The notes below the pieces were generated by a model that saw only the letters and a list, made by a program, of their open reading frames with translations, ran no database searches and was not told the DNA's origin. From contig CM039502.1 of assembly GCA_022432975.1 (NCBI GenBank), positions 76,193,330-76,257,329 of the forward strand: a stretch of 64,000 nucleotides of DNA, in the 5' to 3' direction. Made by a program: the position numbers and the translations under genes. The stretch is from Begonia masoniana. Taxonomy: Eukaryota > Streptophyta > Magnoliopsida > Cucurbitales > Begoniaceae. Positions 22,558 through 35,019 of the stretch are shown here, one piece after another. Positions within the stretch are counted from its first letter, which is position 1. Each line of letters starts with the position of its first letter.

Positions 22558-23069
22558 AAACTATTTGCCCTTACAAAGCTATGTGCATTGTGTACATATT
22601 AATAATTACTTGATTTTATCTTTTATTGATACAATTAAATTGTTACACAAAACAAAATCTAACGAGTCAGTCTATGTTTCGTACAAATGTGACTATGTTC
22701 AAATTTTACAAAAAACTATTTTAATGGTACTAACACACAATTTTCGCTGCACAGTATTGACTACTATCCTACAAGAACACATTGCTACTGTTGTTATCTA
22801 TCTTTTCACATCAATTTCAAAAATAAGGTTTAAATGCTTCCCTCATTGTCAATCAACAATTTCTTCAAAAGTAAAATTAATGTGTGTGTAGACTATACTT
22901 GCATCCTTGCGTGTGTATTTTGTAGATTTCTCCATAATTGTCTTTCATTGAATATAACTATAGATAGACATAATTGCAATGTCAAGTTTTATCGCTCTTG
23001 TTTGTCAGGTTAGTCATTTATTTAATTTTGTGTACCTAGACCACAAATTTTAAATGCGAGTTTTGTCAA
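22558..23069 (+). other. sequence downstream of the helicase fragment
   Basis: AT-rich and without ORFs of known type. A part (about 22770-22960) resembles 43625-43810 on the far side of the Copia B nest, including ATAATTGTC after a TTTTGTAG. The two flanks were adjacent before Copia B inserted, so this is a diverged tandem repeat in the target DNA, possibly Helitron 3' sequence. Confidence 0.4.
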
Positions 23070-23074
23070 GGGAT

Positions 23075-23421
23075 TGTTAGACTTTAATCTTTATCATCTA
23101 ACATGCCTTTTACAACAAAAAGACAACCATTTAGATTAAGTGCGGAAATTTGAAATACCTCCAGTCATTGACGATAAATCGAGGACAGCTGCTTTCCGTT
23201 CTTGAAGAATCTCTTTTAAACCTTTAATTCTCACAATCGATGGTGTATTCTATATAATTGAGAAAATAAGCTTAGGGGACCTTCAATGAAATGACCCCTC
23301 AATAATAGACTCTTTCCATCAAAGAGTTTCCATTGACGGGGTGCAACATGGATGGTTGCCTTTGATGGTGTCTTTTGAAAAACCGGACCAAACAATATAG
23401 TAATTAAAATAATTACTAACA
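23075..23421 (-). repeat. Copia B 3' LTR
   Basis: 347 bp, TG...CA, near-identical to the 5' LTR at 43203-43549 with only a few substitutions seen by eye. The adjacent bases on the element side (23422-23436; minus strand GACCAAGTGAGAGAA) form a purine-rich polypurine tract that primes plus-strand synthesis. Confidence 0.92.
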
Positions 23422-24019
23422 TTCTCTCACTTGGTCTGTGTTTTTCGTATTTCTTTAGTAAGTAAACACAATACATGAATCATGGCAATATATCCTCTTA
23501 ATTAAATCGAGTATTATTTTCCATGCATCACATGCATTATGTTACTTCTTTATTGTCCATAAACTTTATGAATAAACTCTATGTTTATTCTAGGTCCATA
23601 CTTTATTGATGTTTCTCAAAATTAAATATGCGCATATTGTAACAATTAGGAATTCAAAATCGAAATTTCCAAATTCAATTCTAGGGTTTAAAATTGAAAT
23701 TTCCCAAATCAGAATACAATCAATCAAATTCGGATTTTTGGGAAACTAATCTAATGAATCTAGCCCATAATTTGACCAAAAACAGAGGAAAAAATCGAAG
23801 TTAAAAATTTAATTGCTGAATTTCAGCAATCATCCCTATTTGGGAATCGGATGGCTATTTCTTAGCAAGAAATCCGGCTTGAACTTGGTCTAGAATGGTG
23901 ACCAAGTTCGGATGTGAGATCAGAATGGAAAAAGCTGAATATCCGAGCTGGAGACATTATAGCTCAAAAAATCCGACCAATTACGGATTTCTCGGTTGGG
24001 CGCGGGGCTGTCCCTCCCC

Positions 24020-24029
24020 TATAAATAGA
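24020..24029 (+). promoter_or_regulatory. TATA box of LTR G
   Basis: CTATAAATAG in a GC-rich setting inside the LTR, followed by a pyrimidine-rich leader. Copia A inserted about 75 bases downstream, which would interrupt any transcript started here. Confidence 0.6.
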
Positions 24030-24104
24030 GGGGTTCGGGTGAGGAGGAATCTCACCCCACAGCTCCCCTCTCCCTCTAAAGTTCTTCAGAAAGGAAGAAG
24101 AACT

Positions 24105-25542
24105 TGTAGGATCGGTATTGTCTAAGAGGGGGGTGAATTAGACTTTTTAATTTTAATTACGAGTCAACCTAATTTCTCTCATTGATTAAACTTATAGATT
24201 TAACACAAGTAATCAAATAATGTAAAGAGAGAGAGAGAGAAATTTTGACACCAGTATTTTTACGTGGTTCGGCCAAACTGCCTACGTCCACTCTCCAAGG
24301 CTCCCCCTTGAAGATTCCTTACTTCTCCTCAACGAGAAATCCTGATCGAGCTTTCGGGCGTCGATCCAAAGCCTTTTACACAATACAGGATTGAACTTTA
24401 CGGGCGTCAATCCACTGCCTTACACAAATTTTGAGTTTGTAAAGTTTTGCACACAAAACTACTCTCTCACAGGATCTGAATCTCAAGTTCGAATGGAGAG
24501 AGGTAGACAGAGTATGATAATTTCGCTAGTAAGGGCTCAGGAATTCAATTTGCAAAAAGTTGTATCTTTGTGCTCTAACCTCGGCTTAAATACTCTGTCT
24601 TCAGAATCGGCTTGACTTCAATGCTCCTTGTCCAATAATAGAAACTTTGTTACCGTTGGAGAGCGTTCGTACAATTTCAAGTAGCCGTTGCTGATTGTAG
24701 TTGTAAGTCGTCGTTGCCATAAATGTTTTGAAGTTAAAGCTTGAAAACGACGTCACTGTAGCTTCGCGGTTTATTTGAATTCTGGCAGAAGACAAAGCTG
24801 ATTTGTAGTCTTGAACCGCCATCGGATGATGCAACTGAAAAATATTGAACCGGCATCGGATGAGTAAGCTTCTAATGCTTGAACCGGTATAGAATGATGA
24901 AGCTTTAAAACACTGTCGGATGATTAAATCTTAGACGTCTTCCGCCTTTGTCGTTTAGTGACCGGAAGAGGAATTTGTTGGAGTCATCCGCTTTTGTCGT
25001 TTAGTGACCGGAGGACATAGTCATTAATAGCTTCGCCTTTTGTCGTTTTCCTATCGGTAGACTCAGCGTTAAACGCCATCGGATGAAGCAGTTCTTAAAA
25101 CCATCGGATGACTTAATCTTCGAAGACATCAGCTTTTGTCATCTAGCGGGCGGTGGAGTTCTTCAATTTGCTCATCCGCCTTGTCGTCTAGCGAACGGTG
25201 GACTTAGTCACTGAACGACTTCTTCTTTTACTTTCAGCCTCCGGTGAACTCATTATTTTATTAATATTTAATTTCACCGGTGGACTTCTTTTCACACATG
25301 ACCGGTGGACTTATTTTCAACTAGACCGGTGGACTTAGTTATTTTGTTTAACACATTTCAGCCCTGTACACTTAATCACATGCATTAGATACTAAAATAC
25401 CCTTAATAAGGGTATTTCCAACAGATTAATAACAAATGCATAAATCATTATTCTCATTTAATAATCATAATCAAATTATATTACGTGCATATAAACACAT
25501 CATCAAAAACATATTTAGACTTAAACATTAATTAAGTCAACA
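24105..25542 (-). repeat. Copia A 3' LTR
   Basis: 1438 bp; on the plus strand TGTAGGATCGG...AAGTCAACA. It contains internal families of short repeats: CATCGGATGA variants (24824, 24852, 24909, 25075, 25104) and TTTGTCGTTTAGTGACCGG variants, plus several ACCGGTGGACTT copies near 25275-25340. The polypurine tract is 25543-25556 (minus strand AAAAATGGGGAGAT). Confidence 0.95.
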
Positions 25543-25812
25543 ATCTCCCCATTTTTGATGATGACAACCTATACATTTGATTAAATATAACTCCCCCATA
25601 GTCTTAGCTCCCCCATAGCAAATGCATACTTCAAGACTATCATATCCAGATTTCACAGATTAATCTAATACATGACATCAAAATATCAAAAAGTATCAAT
25701 CATCGGTGTTCTCCCCCATTGGCATTATCAAAAACAAAGAAACACAGAAGAATACAAAATGTGAAACAGAAAAAGAATTGTGCAAGAAGTCACAAAAAGA
25801 CGAACAGCCTAA

Positions 25813-28800
25813 TTAAGTTAAGTTCTTAAGATGTGTCCACAGCTCTTGGAGAAAGAACGAAAACACTGCTGAGTCCAAACTGGGTTGATTAGGAACAGAA
25901 GCAGGAGCAGGAAGAGCGGGAAGAGGAGTATGAGGTTGATAAGATGCCCAAATTAGTGCTAGAAGCTCCATTAAGTCCAAACACGGAGGGAGCACTGGTG
26001 GAGGAACTGATGAAGAAGCCGCCTGAGATGAGCCTTGATATACCACCATGTCGATACATGGTGAAGAGTGGGAGGAGGACGCAGAGACAGAGGAAACGGC
26101 TTGGACCTGGACTGGCAGCTCAGCTTGATGGAAATCCAAAGACATGAACCGAGTATCTGCATCTACCTCAGGTCGAAAAACGGGAGGGAGAAAATCTGCA
26201 TCACACGGCTCAGAGGAATGCTGAGGAGGTGGAGACCGTGCAGGTTGAAGAGCTGCAATTTGAGACTGAAAAGACTGGAGGGTCCGAGTAAAAAGTGTAT
26301 GGTTTAGAGTCATGGTTTGACCCAGTTTAGCTAATTCCACAGCAACATCCATTTTGAGCTGTTTGATCTTCTCATCCATCGTGATGCTTAAGTCCAATGC
26401 ATGCTGGGCAAGCTTACTATCAATAGAAGTCTCAATCAGACTTTGAATTGAGCAGAAAGCTGTCCCGAGACTATCAATGCTGGACTGCATTGTATGGAAC
26501 TGCTCTTCACTCATAACGAAATGTCTCTGATAAGTTTTTGGGGTGGCAGGAGTGGTTGGCTGAATTGGAGCAGATGGTTGGACTGGAGGAGGCAAGGAAG
26601 GAACCAAAAAGGATGGTAAAGGGGCAAATGGAATAACAGGAGATAGAGGGGCAGGGGCAGGCAGAGTGGGAATCAAAATAGATGGTGGAGGAAAAGATTG
26701 AGCAGCAGGAGAAAGTGAGACTGGAAGTGAAGGTGAAGGAGAAATACCATGAGCTGAGATTGCAGTCTCATCTACATCATCCTGATCAGACTCCTCTGCC
26801 AGGATAAGTTTTCTTTTCCCCTTTTGACCAACAGCTGCTTGAGCAGTTTCCATATTGGCTGCAGGCAGAGGATGCACAGATGAGGCAGGTGGAGGCAGAG
26901 TTGGTAATGTGGATTGAACTAGAGGACCATATTTGATGATAGAAGAGATTGCTCGAAACACCGGAGAGATGGAGGGTAGTAGGAGAGAAGGTGGAGGGGA
27001 GGTAGGAGAAGGAATGCTAGGTGCAGAAGGAGCAGAAATAGCCTCAAAGGGATGCGCTGAAGCTATTGAAGCAGGTTGTCTAGGCCTTGGAGGAGGGGGC
27101 AGTACATGTTAGTGATTTTACACCTTTACACGCAAGTGCACGTGTCGCTAACGAAGTAATAGAGTAAGTAAAGTATCGATCCCACGAGGATAATGTTAAT
27201 TGAATTAATCGCTATAAAAATCTTATAAAAATATTAAAATGATGGATGAAAATAAATATAAATAAAATCAGAATTGCGATGAAACAAAGTAAATCAGAAT
27301 AAACGAGGTAAAAATAATAAAAGAAGGCCTTGGCTAGGATCGATTTCTTCGTTACGAGAATTTTACACTGATGCTCTGATAATGCTCTGCAGCATTGTCT
27401 AAGAACAGCAAGAATTAAATAATTCTAGGATTCTTTCGAATTGCCTAGATAAATTCAAATTAGAATTTCCTTCGACTTTGAATGAATGTAACTAATATTG
27501 AATTTCTTATATGCTCTATTCTTATCGCCAATCGAATTAACGTTAACTACCTTGTAACGTATTAATCCAATTAATCAATCGTGCATCTTAACATTTATAT
27601 TTACCTGTCGATAAAATATAAACATGAAATATCAAACTATCTGTCGATATGAATTGAATTAGACGAGGAATATCACGAAAGATTGTTCCAAACAAAAATG
27701 CATTAGCAATGCTACAGTATTAATCACAAAACAGTAAGAATTCTTATATTTCTAGGGTTCTGTCGAATTGTCTAGATAAATTCGTTTTAGAATTTTCTTT
27801 TCGATTTTGAAAAGACAAAAACTTAATATGAATTTTCTTGTGAACCTATTCTTAAATACCAAATAGATTAATGTTAGCGATTTTGCAACACTTTTAATCT
27901 ATTCAATTTCTCATGCATCTTTAATTCCTATTTACCTATCGATACAATAAGAATATGTGAAATCAAAATTGTCTATCGACATAAATTGAATTAAGCAGTT
28001 CAAATCATGAGAAATCATTCAATGAAAAATACGTAGCATTCATAGATCAATCAAAAAAACGTAACGAATACTACCGTCCTAACCAAGATAAAAAAGTTTA
28101 ACTACTAAACATAATTAAAATAAACTAACAATAATTGTGTTCATAAAAAATATATTGCAATAAAATAAGAGAAGAAGAAATTATCCAAGAAGAATGGCCG
28201 TCGTCCGTCTGGTCTCCTCTCCCCTCTTTTGCTTTCTTCTCCAGCAAGCCTTTTTGTTACGCAGCAGAATACCCTTCATATCTCCAAGAAAAATATATTA
28301 AAATATGCCCCCCTGGATCTACTCTTCTCTCCACGTAAGGAGTTGTACCGAAATTCCTTTTAAAAAAATATCTCCTTTAATTCTCCATGCAATCTTCTCT
28401 TTCTCTCTCCAATCTCCATTACTTTAATTGTTTTCCTTTTTATTTAGCTTTCCAGAATGTTGCTTTTTTCTCTCTCTCCAATTGGCTTCTCTTTCCACGT
28501 GTTTCATCCTTCAAATTCTTCTTCTTCTAATTGGATTTCCTTCCTTTTTGTCCTCTTTTGTATGCCATGTGTCTTCTCCTCTTTTCTTCTTTCCAAATTT
28601 CTCTTCCTTGATTCTTGCCTTCACTTTTTCTCCATAAATCTCAGCATTTGAATTCGAATTTCCCACTATAAAAATAACATTCAATTATGAAAATATAAAA
28701 TTTGATTTCAAGAGAAAAATGTGTTTTTAATAGAGAATTGGCATTAAATACATCAAATTGAATAAAAACACTAATGTTGTAGCATTACATGGCAATTGTA

Positions 28801-29936
28801 ATAATTCATACCCATTTATTATTGCAATCACTCAATTCATATAAGTTTTCTTATGTAAAATTTGCATAAAATGACTCTAAAATAAGAGTCATCAGTACAC
28901 GAGGTACTTTTGAGTGAGGAGGAGAATCAAAGAGAGCAGGAATCTCGGAATCACCAGCACCCTCTTGAATTGAGGACTCATCAACCAATTCAAGTTTCCT
29001 TTTCCCCTTTCTGGTTACGGCTGCCTGAGCTAACCTTTGCTTAGATTGATCCAGATAGAATTCTCTTTTTCTGTTTTTCTTAATCCTCTTTCTGTTCAGA
29101 GTAGCCTTGGAGTAATAGTTACCCTTCTTGAGACTGGTGAGCTCAGCATCTTCAGGAAAGCAGATATCATTCTTCTGAAAGATTTTCATCAGAAGCAGGT
29201 TGTAGGGAAGAGAAGGAGCTCTGAAGGTGATAGCCTGAATCATCCTTCTCAGGATCAAGAATCCAACATCGAAAGGGGTCTTCTGGTATAAACCCATTAG
29301 GATAAAGACTTCCATAGTACTTACTTCATCATAATGACCCCCTTTAGGAAGGATGTTGTACCCGATCATCTGATGAAAAAGCTTGGCCCTTATGTTCAAG
29401 TCCTTGCTCTTTAAAGCGTGGGGAGTGATGTTTGGGTCAAGAGCTATGGATTTCAACAGAAGACGACCATCTTCTGTATCAAAAGAAGGGGACTCCTGCC
29501 TTGAGGTATAGAATTTGGGACAACCATCTAAGTGAGGGCTTTCCAGAATCTCATTTATCGAAGAGGAGGTAAGAGTTATGGGCTTTCCGTACACATAACT
29601 CTTGATTATTGATAAATCAGGAGAAAAACTCATGTTGATATAAAACATCCTAATGGCTTCTGCGTAATAGAAAGATTCCACAAAGAATAAGCCTAGAAGT
29701 CCTATGTCATTCAAAGGCTCAATGAGATTTAAACCAACTAACTCATAAGCCATAATTCCTCTACTAGGAATCAATTTCTTATATTGAAATTCTTCATGAT
29801 ACCTTATTTCGGCTGCCTAAGTGAGAAAAAAGTACGATGGCCAGCTTATCGAACGGGGAATCACTCGAGAAGGACGAGCAGTGGATTTGGCTTTCATAGC
29901 AGCGGGTGCCTTCCCAGTTCTAGAAGAAGATTCCAT
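25813..29936 (-). pseudogene. Copia A ORF3 (putative plant transposon protein domain), split by solo LTR S
   Basis: A reading frame starts at ATG 29936 (MESSSRTGKAP), meets a TAG at 29817-29819, and is then open from 29816 to solo LTR S at 28894; it resumes in the same frame at 27106 and ends at 25813. The first part contains GLNLIEPLNDIGLLGLFF and later KLFHQMIGYNILPKGGHYDE, which resemble the domain annotated as putative plant transposon protein near retroelement ORFs. The second part is proline-rich with a coiled region. KGKRKL followed by an acidic stretch occurs once in each half. No transmembrane segment typical of an envelope is evident. The function is unknown. Confidence 0.65.
27107..28894 (-). 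mobile_element. solo LTR S inside Copia A ORF3
   Basis: 1788 bp from TGTTAGTGATTTTACACC to AAGAGTCATCA, with GTACA at both sides (27102-27106 and 28895-28899). It contains CGCAAGTGCACG and CGATCCCACGAGGA near the left end, shared in reverse with the LTR at 15362-16546. An internal diverged duplication of about 300 bp (about 27415-27700 and 27735-28025) is present, each with ATTGCCTAGATAAATTC- or ATTGTCTAGATAAATTC-type sequence. Confidence 0.85.
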
Positions 29937-30251
29937 AGTATGGATTGAAGAAGTTTGCTGAGTGAAAATCTGGAAGAAGAGTAGGGTTTTGGAAAGACGA
30001 ACTGCGTCTGTCAGAGCAAGATGAAAAAAGCGCGAAAGATGAAGTGTCTTTGTAAGAAGAGAAATTTGAATAAGTTAGGGCATCGCCCGATAGAAAGAGA
30101 CAAACGTGGAAGTCAGATAGAACTTGATAGAGCACACGTGTCATTAGATAAGAAAATATATCATCCGATAAGTGAATAATGCATATCCACCGGTGAATAG
30201 AAAATGAACCGGATGACATGAATAGCCAAAGCAGAAACAGAGAGGATAACC

Positions 30252-33200
30252 TTAACTTTTCTCATACTTGAGAAGACATAATCTGATTCTAATACCACAG
30301 AAGGCTTTCTCATCTAAATGCTTTGTGAAGATATCTGCCAATTGATCTTTGGAATTGACAAACTCTAAAGATATGTCACCTCTTTGAACATGATCACGAA
30401 TGAAGTGATATCTGACATCTATGTGTTTTGTTCTAGAATGTTGAATAGGATTTTTAGAGATGTTTATAGCACTGGTGTTATCACACCGAATAGGAATCCT
30501 ATCATAAAACAGATTGAAATCTTCCAAGGTCCATTTCATCCATAACATTTGTGCACAACAACTGCCAGCAGCAATATATTCGCTTTCAGCAGTTGATAAT
30601 GCAACAGAATTCTGCTTCTTAGAATACCAAGATACTAAAGATTCTCCTAAGAATTGACAAGTGCCACTAGTGCTTTTTCTATCAATTAGACTACCAGCAT
30701 AGTCAGAATCTGAATATCCAATTAGATCAAAAGATGTGCCCTTTGGATACCATAACCGTAGTTCATAAGTCCCACTCAAATATTTGAAAATCTTCTTTAC
30801 AGCAGATAAATGGGACTCCTTAGGGGCAGCTTGAAATCTAGCACACAAGCAAACACTAAAAAGTATATCTGGCCTACTTGCAGTAAGATATAACAGAGAA
30901 CCAATCATACCACGATATTTCTTGATATCCACACTTGTACCATTTTCATCCTTATCCAATTTAGTAGTGGTACTCATGGGAGTTCTAGAGGATTTGACAG
31001 ATTCCAAACCAAATTTCTTAAGGAGTTCCTTAATATATTTTTCTTGACAGAAGAAGATTCCGTCAGGAGATTGGCTAATCTGGAATCCTAAGAAAAACTT
31101 CAACTCTCCCATCATACTCATTTCAAATTCACTTTGCATGAGGGAGGAAAACTCATTGCACAAACTGACATTTGTTGATCCAAAAATAATGTCATCGACG
31201 TAGATTTGAACTAACAAAATGTCTGCATCCTTTTGCATGGTAAATAGAGTTGAATCAGAATTACCCTTTTTGAAATTTCTTTCCTCAAGGAAATTCTTCA
31301 ACCTATCATACCAAGCTCTAGGAGCCTGCTTAAGACCATAGAGAGCTTTCTTAAGTTTGAACACATGATCAGGTTTATCAAAGGATTCAAATCCTAAGGG
31401 CTGCTCTACATAAACTTCTTCCAAAATATATCCATTTAAAAAGGCACTCTTTACAACCATTTGAAAGAGTGTGAAGTTCTTGTAGCAGGCAAAAGTTAAA
31501 AGCATTCTAATAGATTCCAAACGTGCTACAGGGGCAAAAGATTCCTCAAAATCAATACCCTCTTCCTGAGAGTATCCCTTAGCAACTAGTCTAGCCTTAT
31601 TTCTGACAACAATCTCATTCTCATCCAATTTATTTTTAAAGACCCACTTAGTACCAATAATGGGATAATCCTTTGGCCGTGGAACAAGTTCCCATACATT
31701 GCTCCTTTCAAATTGATTTAGCTCCTCTTGCATAGCTAAAATCCAATTTTCATCATTCTCGGCCTCCTCAAATTTCTTAGGCTCTATTTGAGAGATAAAT
31801 GCCACATTGGCACAGAGATTCCTAAGTGAGGATCTAGTCTTAACACCTAATGATGGATCACCTAAGACTTCATCTATTGGGTGGTTTCTGACAAATTTCC
31901 AATCTCTAGGAAGAGTAGAATTTTCATCCTTGACAGGAACAGTATCTAGAGAAGTAGGGGAAGGATCTAGAGATTTTTCTACTTGGGAAGGATCACTGGA
32001 CTTTTCTAAGGAAAGGGAATCCAGTTGTTTTTCCAAAGTATCATCCTCATCCACATTGATTAATGGCTGAGGAGTCTCATCAAAATTGACATGAACGGAT
32101 TCCTCTACAACTAGAGTTCTCCTATTGAAAACTCTATAAGCTTTACTGGACAGAGAATAACCAAGAAAAATTTCAATATCAGATTTAGAATCGAATTTTC
32201 CTAAGTTATCCTTAGTATTTAGAATGAAGCACTTACTACCAAAGGTTCTAAAATACTTGACAGAAGGAGTTTTTCCACTCCAGAGCTCATATGGAGTTTT
32301 CTCTAGAATAGGTCTTATGGAGACCCGATTAAGCACATAACAGGCTGTTGCTACAGCTTCAGTCCAGAAATACTTAGGAAGAGAATTCTTATTAAGCATA
32401 GTCCTAGCAAGCTCTTGGAGAGATCTATTCTTCCTCTCAACAACACCATTTTGCTGAGGGGTCCTAGGAGAAGAGAAATTGTGCTCAATTCCATATTTGA
32501 GACACAGGAGTTCAAATTTTTCATTTTCAAACTCTCCACCATGATCACTACGAATAGCAATAATGGTGAGCTCCTTTTCATTTTGAACTCTTTTTCTAAA
32601 GCTAGAGAAAGTATCAAAGGTTTCATCCTTTGACTTTAGAAAGAATACCCAAGTAAATCTAGAGAAGTCGTCAACAATGACATAAGCATAGAATTTACCT
32701 CCTAAGCTTGCTATATTGGAAGGACCAAAGAGATCCATGTGAAGAAGTTGGAGAGGTTTAGAAGTTGAAATTGAATTCTTAGAGGCAAAAGAACTTTTGA
32801 TCTGCTTGCCCATTTGACAAGCTTCACAGACTTTATCCTTTTCAAAGGATATCTTAGGGATTCCTCTAACTAAATTCTCCTTAGTAATCTTAGCTAAAGT
32901 ATCCATCCCTACATGTCCTAATCTCCTATGCCAAATCCAAGAATCATGGAAAGAATTAACAGCAAAGCATTTTTTATTCACATGCTCAATTACATCCATG
33001 TCAATAATATAGATATTTTCTTTCCTATAGCCAGTGAACAGAGTTTTGTCATTAGATGCATCTTTAATTATACATGAGTTTGATTTAAAGATCACCTCAT
33101 AACCTTTATCACATAGCTGGCTAATACTAAGCAGATTATGCTTTAAACCCTCAACTAATAGAACATTTTCAATAGTAGGATTAAAACTGTTACCTATATT

Positions 33201-33371
33201 GCCGATGCCAACAATTTTGCCATTTTGGTTTCCACCAAAAGTGACACTCCCTTTCTTTTTGTTGACAGCAGCAAACATGGTTGAGTCTCCTGTCATATGC
33301 CTCGAACATCCACTGTCGAGGTACCACTGGTTCTTTCCAGGAGAGCACTCAACCTGCAAGACAGAATTCAA
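30252..33371 (-). CDS. Copia A Pol polyprotein: protease, integrase, reverse transcriptase, RNase H
   Basis: An open frame of 1039 codons. Domains in order: aspartic protease [12 protein letters not shown] (residues 17-28), pre-integrase [10 protein letters not shown] (about 145), integrase core from HMDLFGP (about 210) with [19 protein letters not shown], reverse transcriptase with the catalytic YVDDIIFGS (about 722), and RNase H with [17 protein letters not shown] (about 888) and [11 protein letters not shown]. These reverse-transcribe the element RNA and insert the copy. The first codon counted is TTG, so the true N-terminus lies upstream in the Gag frame: Gag stops at 33653 and a further one-base frame change near 33375 separates the two. 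Pol itself looks intact. Confidence 0.92.
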   Translation of the reverse strand: MNSVLQVECSPGKNQWYLDSGCSRHMTGDSTMFAAVNKKKGSVTFGGNQNGKIVGIGNIGNSFNPTIENVLLVEGLKHNLLSISQLCDKGYEVIFKSNSCIIKDASNDKTLFTGYRKENIYIIDMDVIEHVNKKCFAVNSFHDSWIWHRRLGHVGMDTLAKITKENLVRGIPKISFEKDKVCEACQMGKQIKSSFASKNSISTSKPLQLLHMDLFGPSNIASLGGKFYAYVIVDDFSRFTWVFFLKSKDETFDTFSSFRKRVQNEKELTIIAIRSDHGGEFENEKFELLCLKYGIEHNFSSPRTPQQNGVVERKNRSLQELARTMLNKNSLPKYFWTEAVATACYVLNRVSIRPILEKTPYELWSGKTPSVKYFRTFGSKCFILNTKDNLGKFDSKSDIEIFLGYSLSSKAYRVFNRRTLVVEESVHVNFDETPQPLINVDEDDTLEKQLDSLSLEKSSDPSQVEKSLDPSPTSLDTVPVKDENSTLPRDWKFVRNHPIDEVLGDPSLGVKTRSSLRNLCANVAFISQIEPKKFEEAENDENWILAMQEELNQFERSNVWELVPRPKDYPIIGTKWVFKNKLDENEIVVRNKARLVAKGYSQEEGIDFEESFAPVARLESIRMLLTFACYKNFTLFQMVVKSAFLNGYILEEVYVEQPLGFESFDKPDHVFKLKKALYGLKQAPRAWYDRLKNFLEERNFKKGNSDSTLFTMQKDADILLVQIYVDDIIFGSTNVSLCNEFSSLMQSEFEMSMMGELKFFLGFQISQSPDGIFFCQEKYIKELLKKFGLESVKSSRTPMSTTTKLDKDENGTSVDIKKYRGMIGSLLYLTASRPDILFSVCLCARFQAAPKESHLSAVKKIFKYLSGTYELRLWYPKGTSFDLIGYSDSDYAGSLIDRKSTSGTCQFLGESLVSWYSKKQNSVALSTAESEYIAAGSCCAQMLWMKWTLEDFNLFYDRIPIRCDNTSAINISKNPIQHSRTKHIDVRYHFIRDHVQRGDISLEFVNSKDQLADIFTKHLDEKAFCGIRIRLCLLKYEKS

Positions 33372-33652
33372 TTGGTCTTCTTAGGTACCCAAATCTTTTG
33401 GGTCCTAGTGTTAGTCTTGGTTCCTTTAGGAACCCACTGTAACTTGCTACTTGGTTTCATACTGTTTGTTTTTAAAGGACATATGAAGGACTTATGTCCT
33501 ACTTCATTATATGTATGGCAAGTAGCCTGTTTGACAAAGAAATTCTTAAAAACTTTTCTCTTATTGAACTTGTCATAGCCTAAACCTGCTTTGTCATGAG
33601 TAGCTCTATGATTCCCTATTAGTAAAGTTAAGTTCTTGCTACCATTTGAGAA

Positions 33653-34972
33653 TCATAGAACAAGTTTATTCAAAAACTCATTTTTCTTTTTAAGTTCAAT
33701 AATTTCCTTCTCATGCAGGTCTACTTCTTTAGGATGCTTTTCTAATAAATCTGTATTATCCTTTTTCAACAGATTGTATTTAGTTTTTAGCATCCCAAAC
33801 TGTTTAACTAAGTCATTAAAAGCATCAATTAGTTCATCTTCTTCATTATCACTATCGCTATCACTTGAAATATTTGAAGAAGAAGTACTAACCTTTTCCT
33901 CGTGTGCCATGAAGCACAGATTTGCAACTTCCTCATCTTCTGAAGAGGAGGTGTCACCTTCACTGTCATCCCAAGTGGCCTTCATAGCCTTCTTCTTGAA
34001 CTTCTTGAGATACTTCTTTGTCTGTGGACAGTCTGCCTTCATATGGCCAGGCTTTCCACATCCAAAGCAGGTGATTTTCTTGTCTTTTTGGGACTTCTCA
34101 CCCTTTGGAAATCTTTTTCCCTGCATCCTTTTCCGTTGCAGGAATCTACTGAATCTCCTAGTGATGAGAGCTATATCCTCATCCTCTTCCTCTTCTTCAT
34201 CCTCAGATACTTCATTTTTGCTTGAGGAGGCTTTCAGAGCTATATCCTTCTTCTTGGTGACCTCTTTTTCCTTGAGATCCTCCTTTTCATTTGCTCTCAT
34301 TGTGATCTCATGCGTCATGAGAGATCCAATGAGTTCCTCAAGCCTTAGGACTTTTAGATCCTTTGCTTCAAGAATTGCAGTCACCTTTGGCTGCCAACTC
34401 CTTGGAAGACATCTAAGAATCTTCCTGACCTGTTCTTCACAAGAATATGATTTACCAAGAGCTTTTAAGCCATTGGTAATGTTAGTAAACCTTGTAAACA
34501 TAGAAGATATAGATTCATCTTTCGGCATAGAAAATAACTCATACTCATGTACAAGCATATTCAATTTACTCTCTTTTACCTGATTTGTTCCATCGTGAGT
34601 AACTTCTAATAAGTGCCAAATTTCTTGAGCACTTTCACACCCTTGTACCCTATTAAATTCATCTCTATTTAAGGCACAATACAGGGTGTTTATCGCCTTA
34701 GCATTAAGGCTTAGATTTCTCTTATCTGACTCAGTTAGATCAGTGGAAATCTTAGGAACACTTTGGCCATCTACAGTTTTCATGGCATTAAATGGACCAT
34801 ATTCTATAATGTTCCATAGCTCATAGTCCATGGCTTGAATGAATATCTTCATTCTAGCTTTCCAGTAAACATAATCACTCCCATCAAAGAAGGGAGGCCT
34901 ATTTGTAGCTTGACCTTCTCCGTGTGTGGAGTTTGTGTTGAATGCCATTGTCATTGTAAATATATCACACAA
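33653..34972 (-). CDS. Copia A Gag
   Basis: An open frame of 439 codons starting MCDIFTMTMAFNTNSTHGEG. It contains the Gag signature PFFDGSDYVYWKARMKIFIQ near residue 28 and a CCHC zinc knuckle CFGCGKPGHMKADC near residue 310, followed by an acidic, serine-rich stretch and a lysine-rich end. Gag forms the particle that packages element RNA. It ends at TGA 33653-33655, whereas a second, imperfect zinc-knuckle-like segment (CHTYNEVGHKSFICP) follows in the same frame downstream, so the stop probably cuts an originally longer Gag. A start at the internal MAFNTNS is equally possible. Confidence 0.88.
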   Translation of the reverse strand: MCDIFTMTMAFNTNSTHGEGQATNRPPFFDGSDYVYWKARMKIFIQAMDYELWNIIEYGPFNAMKTVDGQSVPKISTDLTESDKRNLSLNAKAINTLYCALNRDEFNRVQGCESAQEIWHLLEVTHDGTNQVKESKLNMLVHEYELFSMPKDESISSMFTRFTNITNGLKALGKSYSCEEQVRKILRCLPRSWQPKVTAILEAKDLKVLRLEELIGSLMTHEITMRANEKEDLKEKEVTKKKDIALKASSSKNEVSEDEEEEEDEDIALITRRFSRFLQRKRMQGKRFPKGEKSQKDKKITCFGCGKPGHMKADCPQTKKYLKKFKKKAMKATWDDSEGDTSSSEDEEVANLCFMAHEEKVSTSSSNISSDSDSDNEEDELIDAFNDLVKQFGMLKTKYNLLKKDNTDLLEKHPKEVDLHEKEIIELKKKNEFLNKLVL

Positions 34973-35005
34973 TGATTAAAAGACAGCTTAGACAATGATA
35001 ACCTT

Positions 35006-35017
35006 GCTCTGATACCA
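35006..35017 (-). promoter_or_regulatory. Copia A primer-binding site
   Basis: The minus strand reads TGGTATCAGAGC two bases inside the 5' LTR, the standard complement to the 3' end of plant initiator tRNA-Met. Confidence 0.9.
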
Positions 35018-35019
35018 AT

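Noticed and set aside
24391..24834. Duplicate ORFs at 24391-24834 and 35306-35749 as a gene family
   Set aside because: They are the same positions in the two LTRs of Copia A and have no protein similarity.
25944..26307. Plus-strand ORFs opposite ORF3 of Copia A
   Set aside because: Shadows of the proline-rich ORF3 frame; no independent similarity.
33636..34583. Plus-strand ORF of 315 codons rich in Ser and Phe
   Set aside because: Antisense to Copia A Gag, with composition explained by the acidic and Lys-rich Gag sequence on the other strand.
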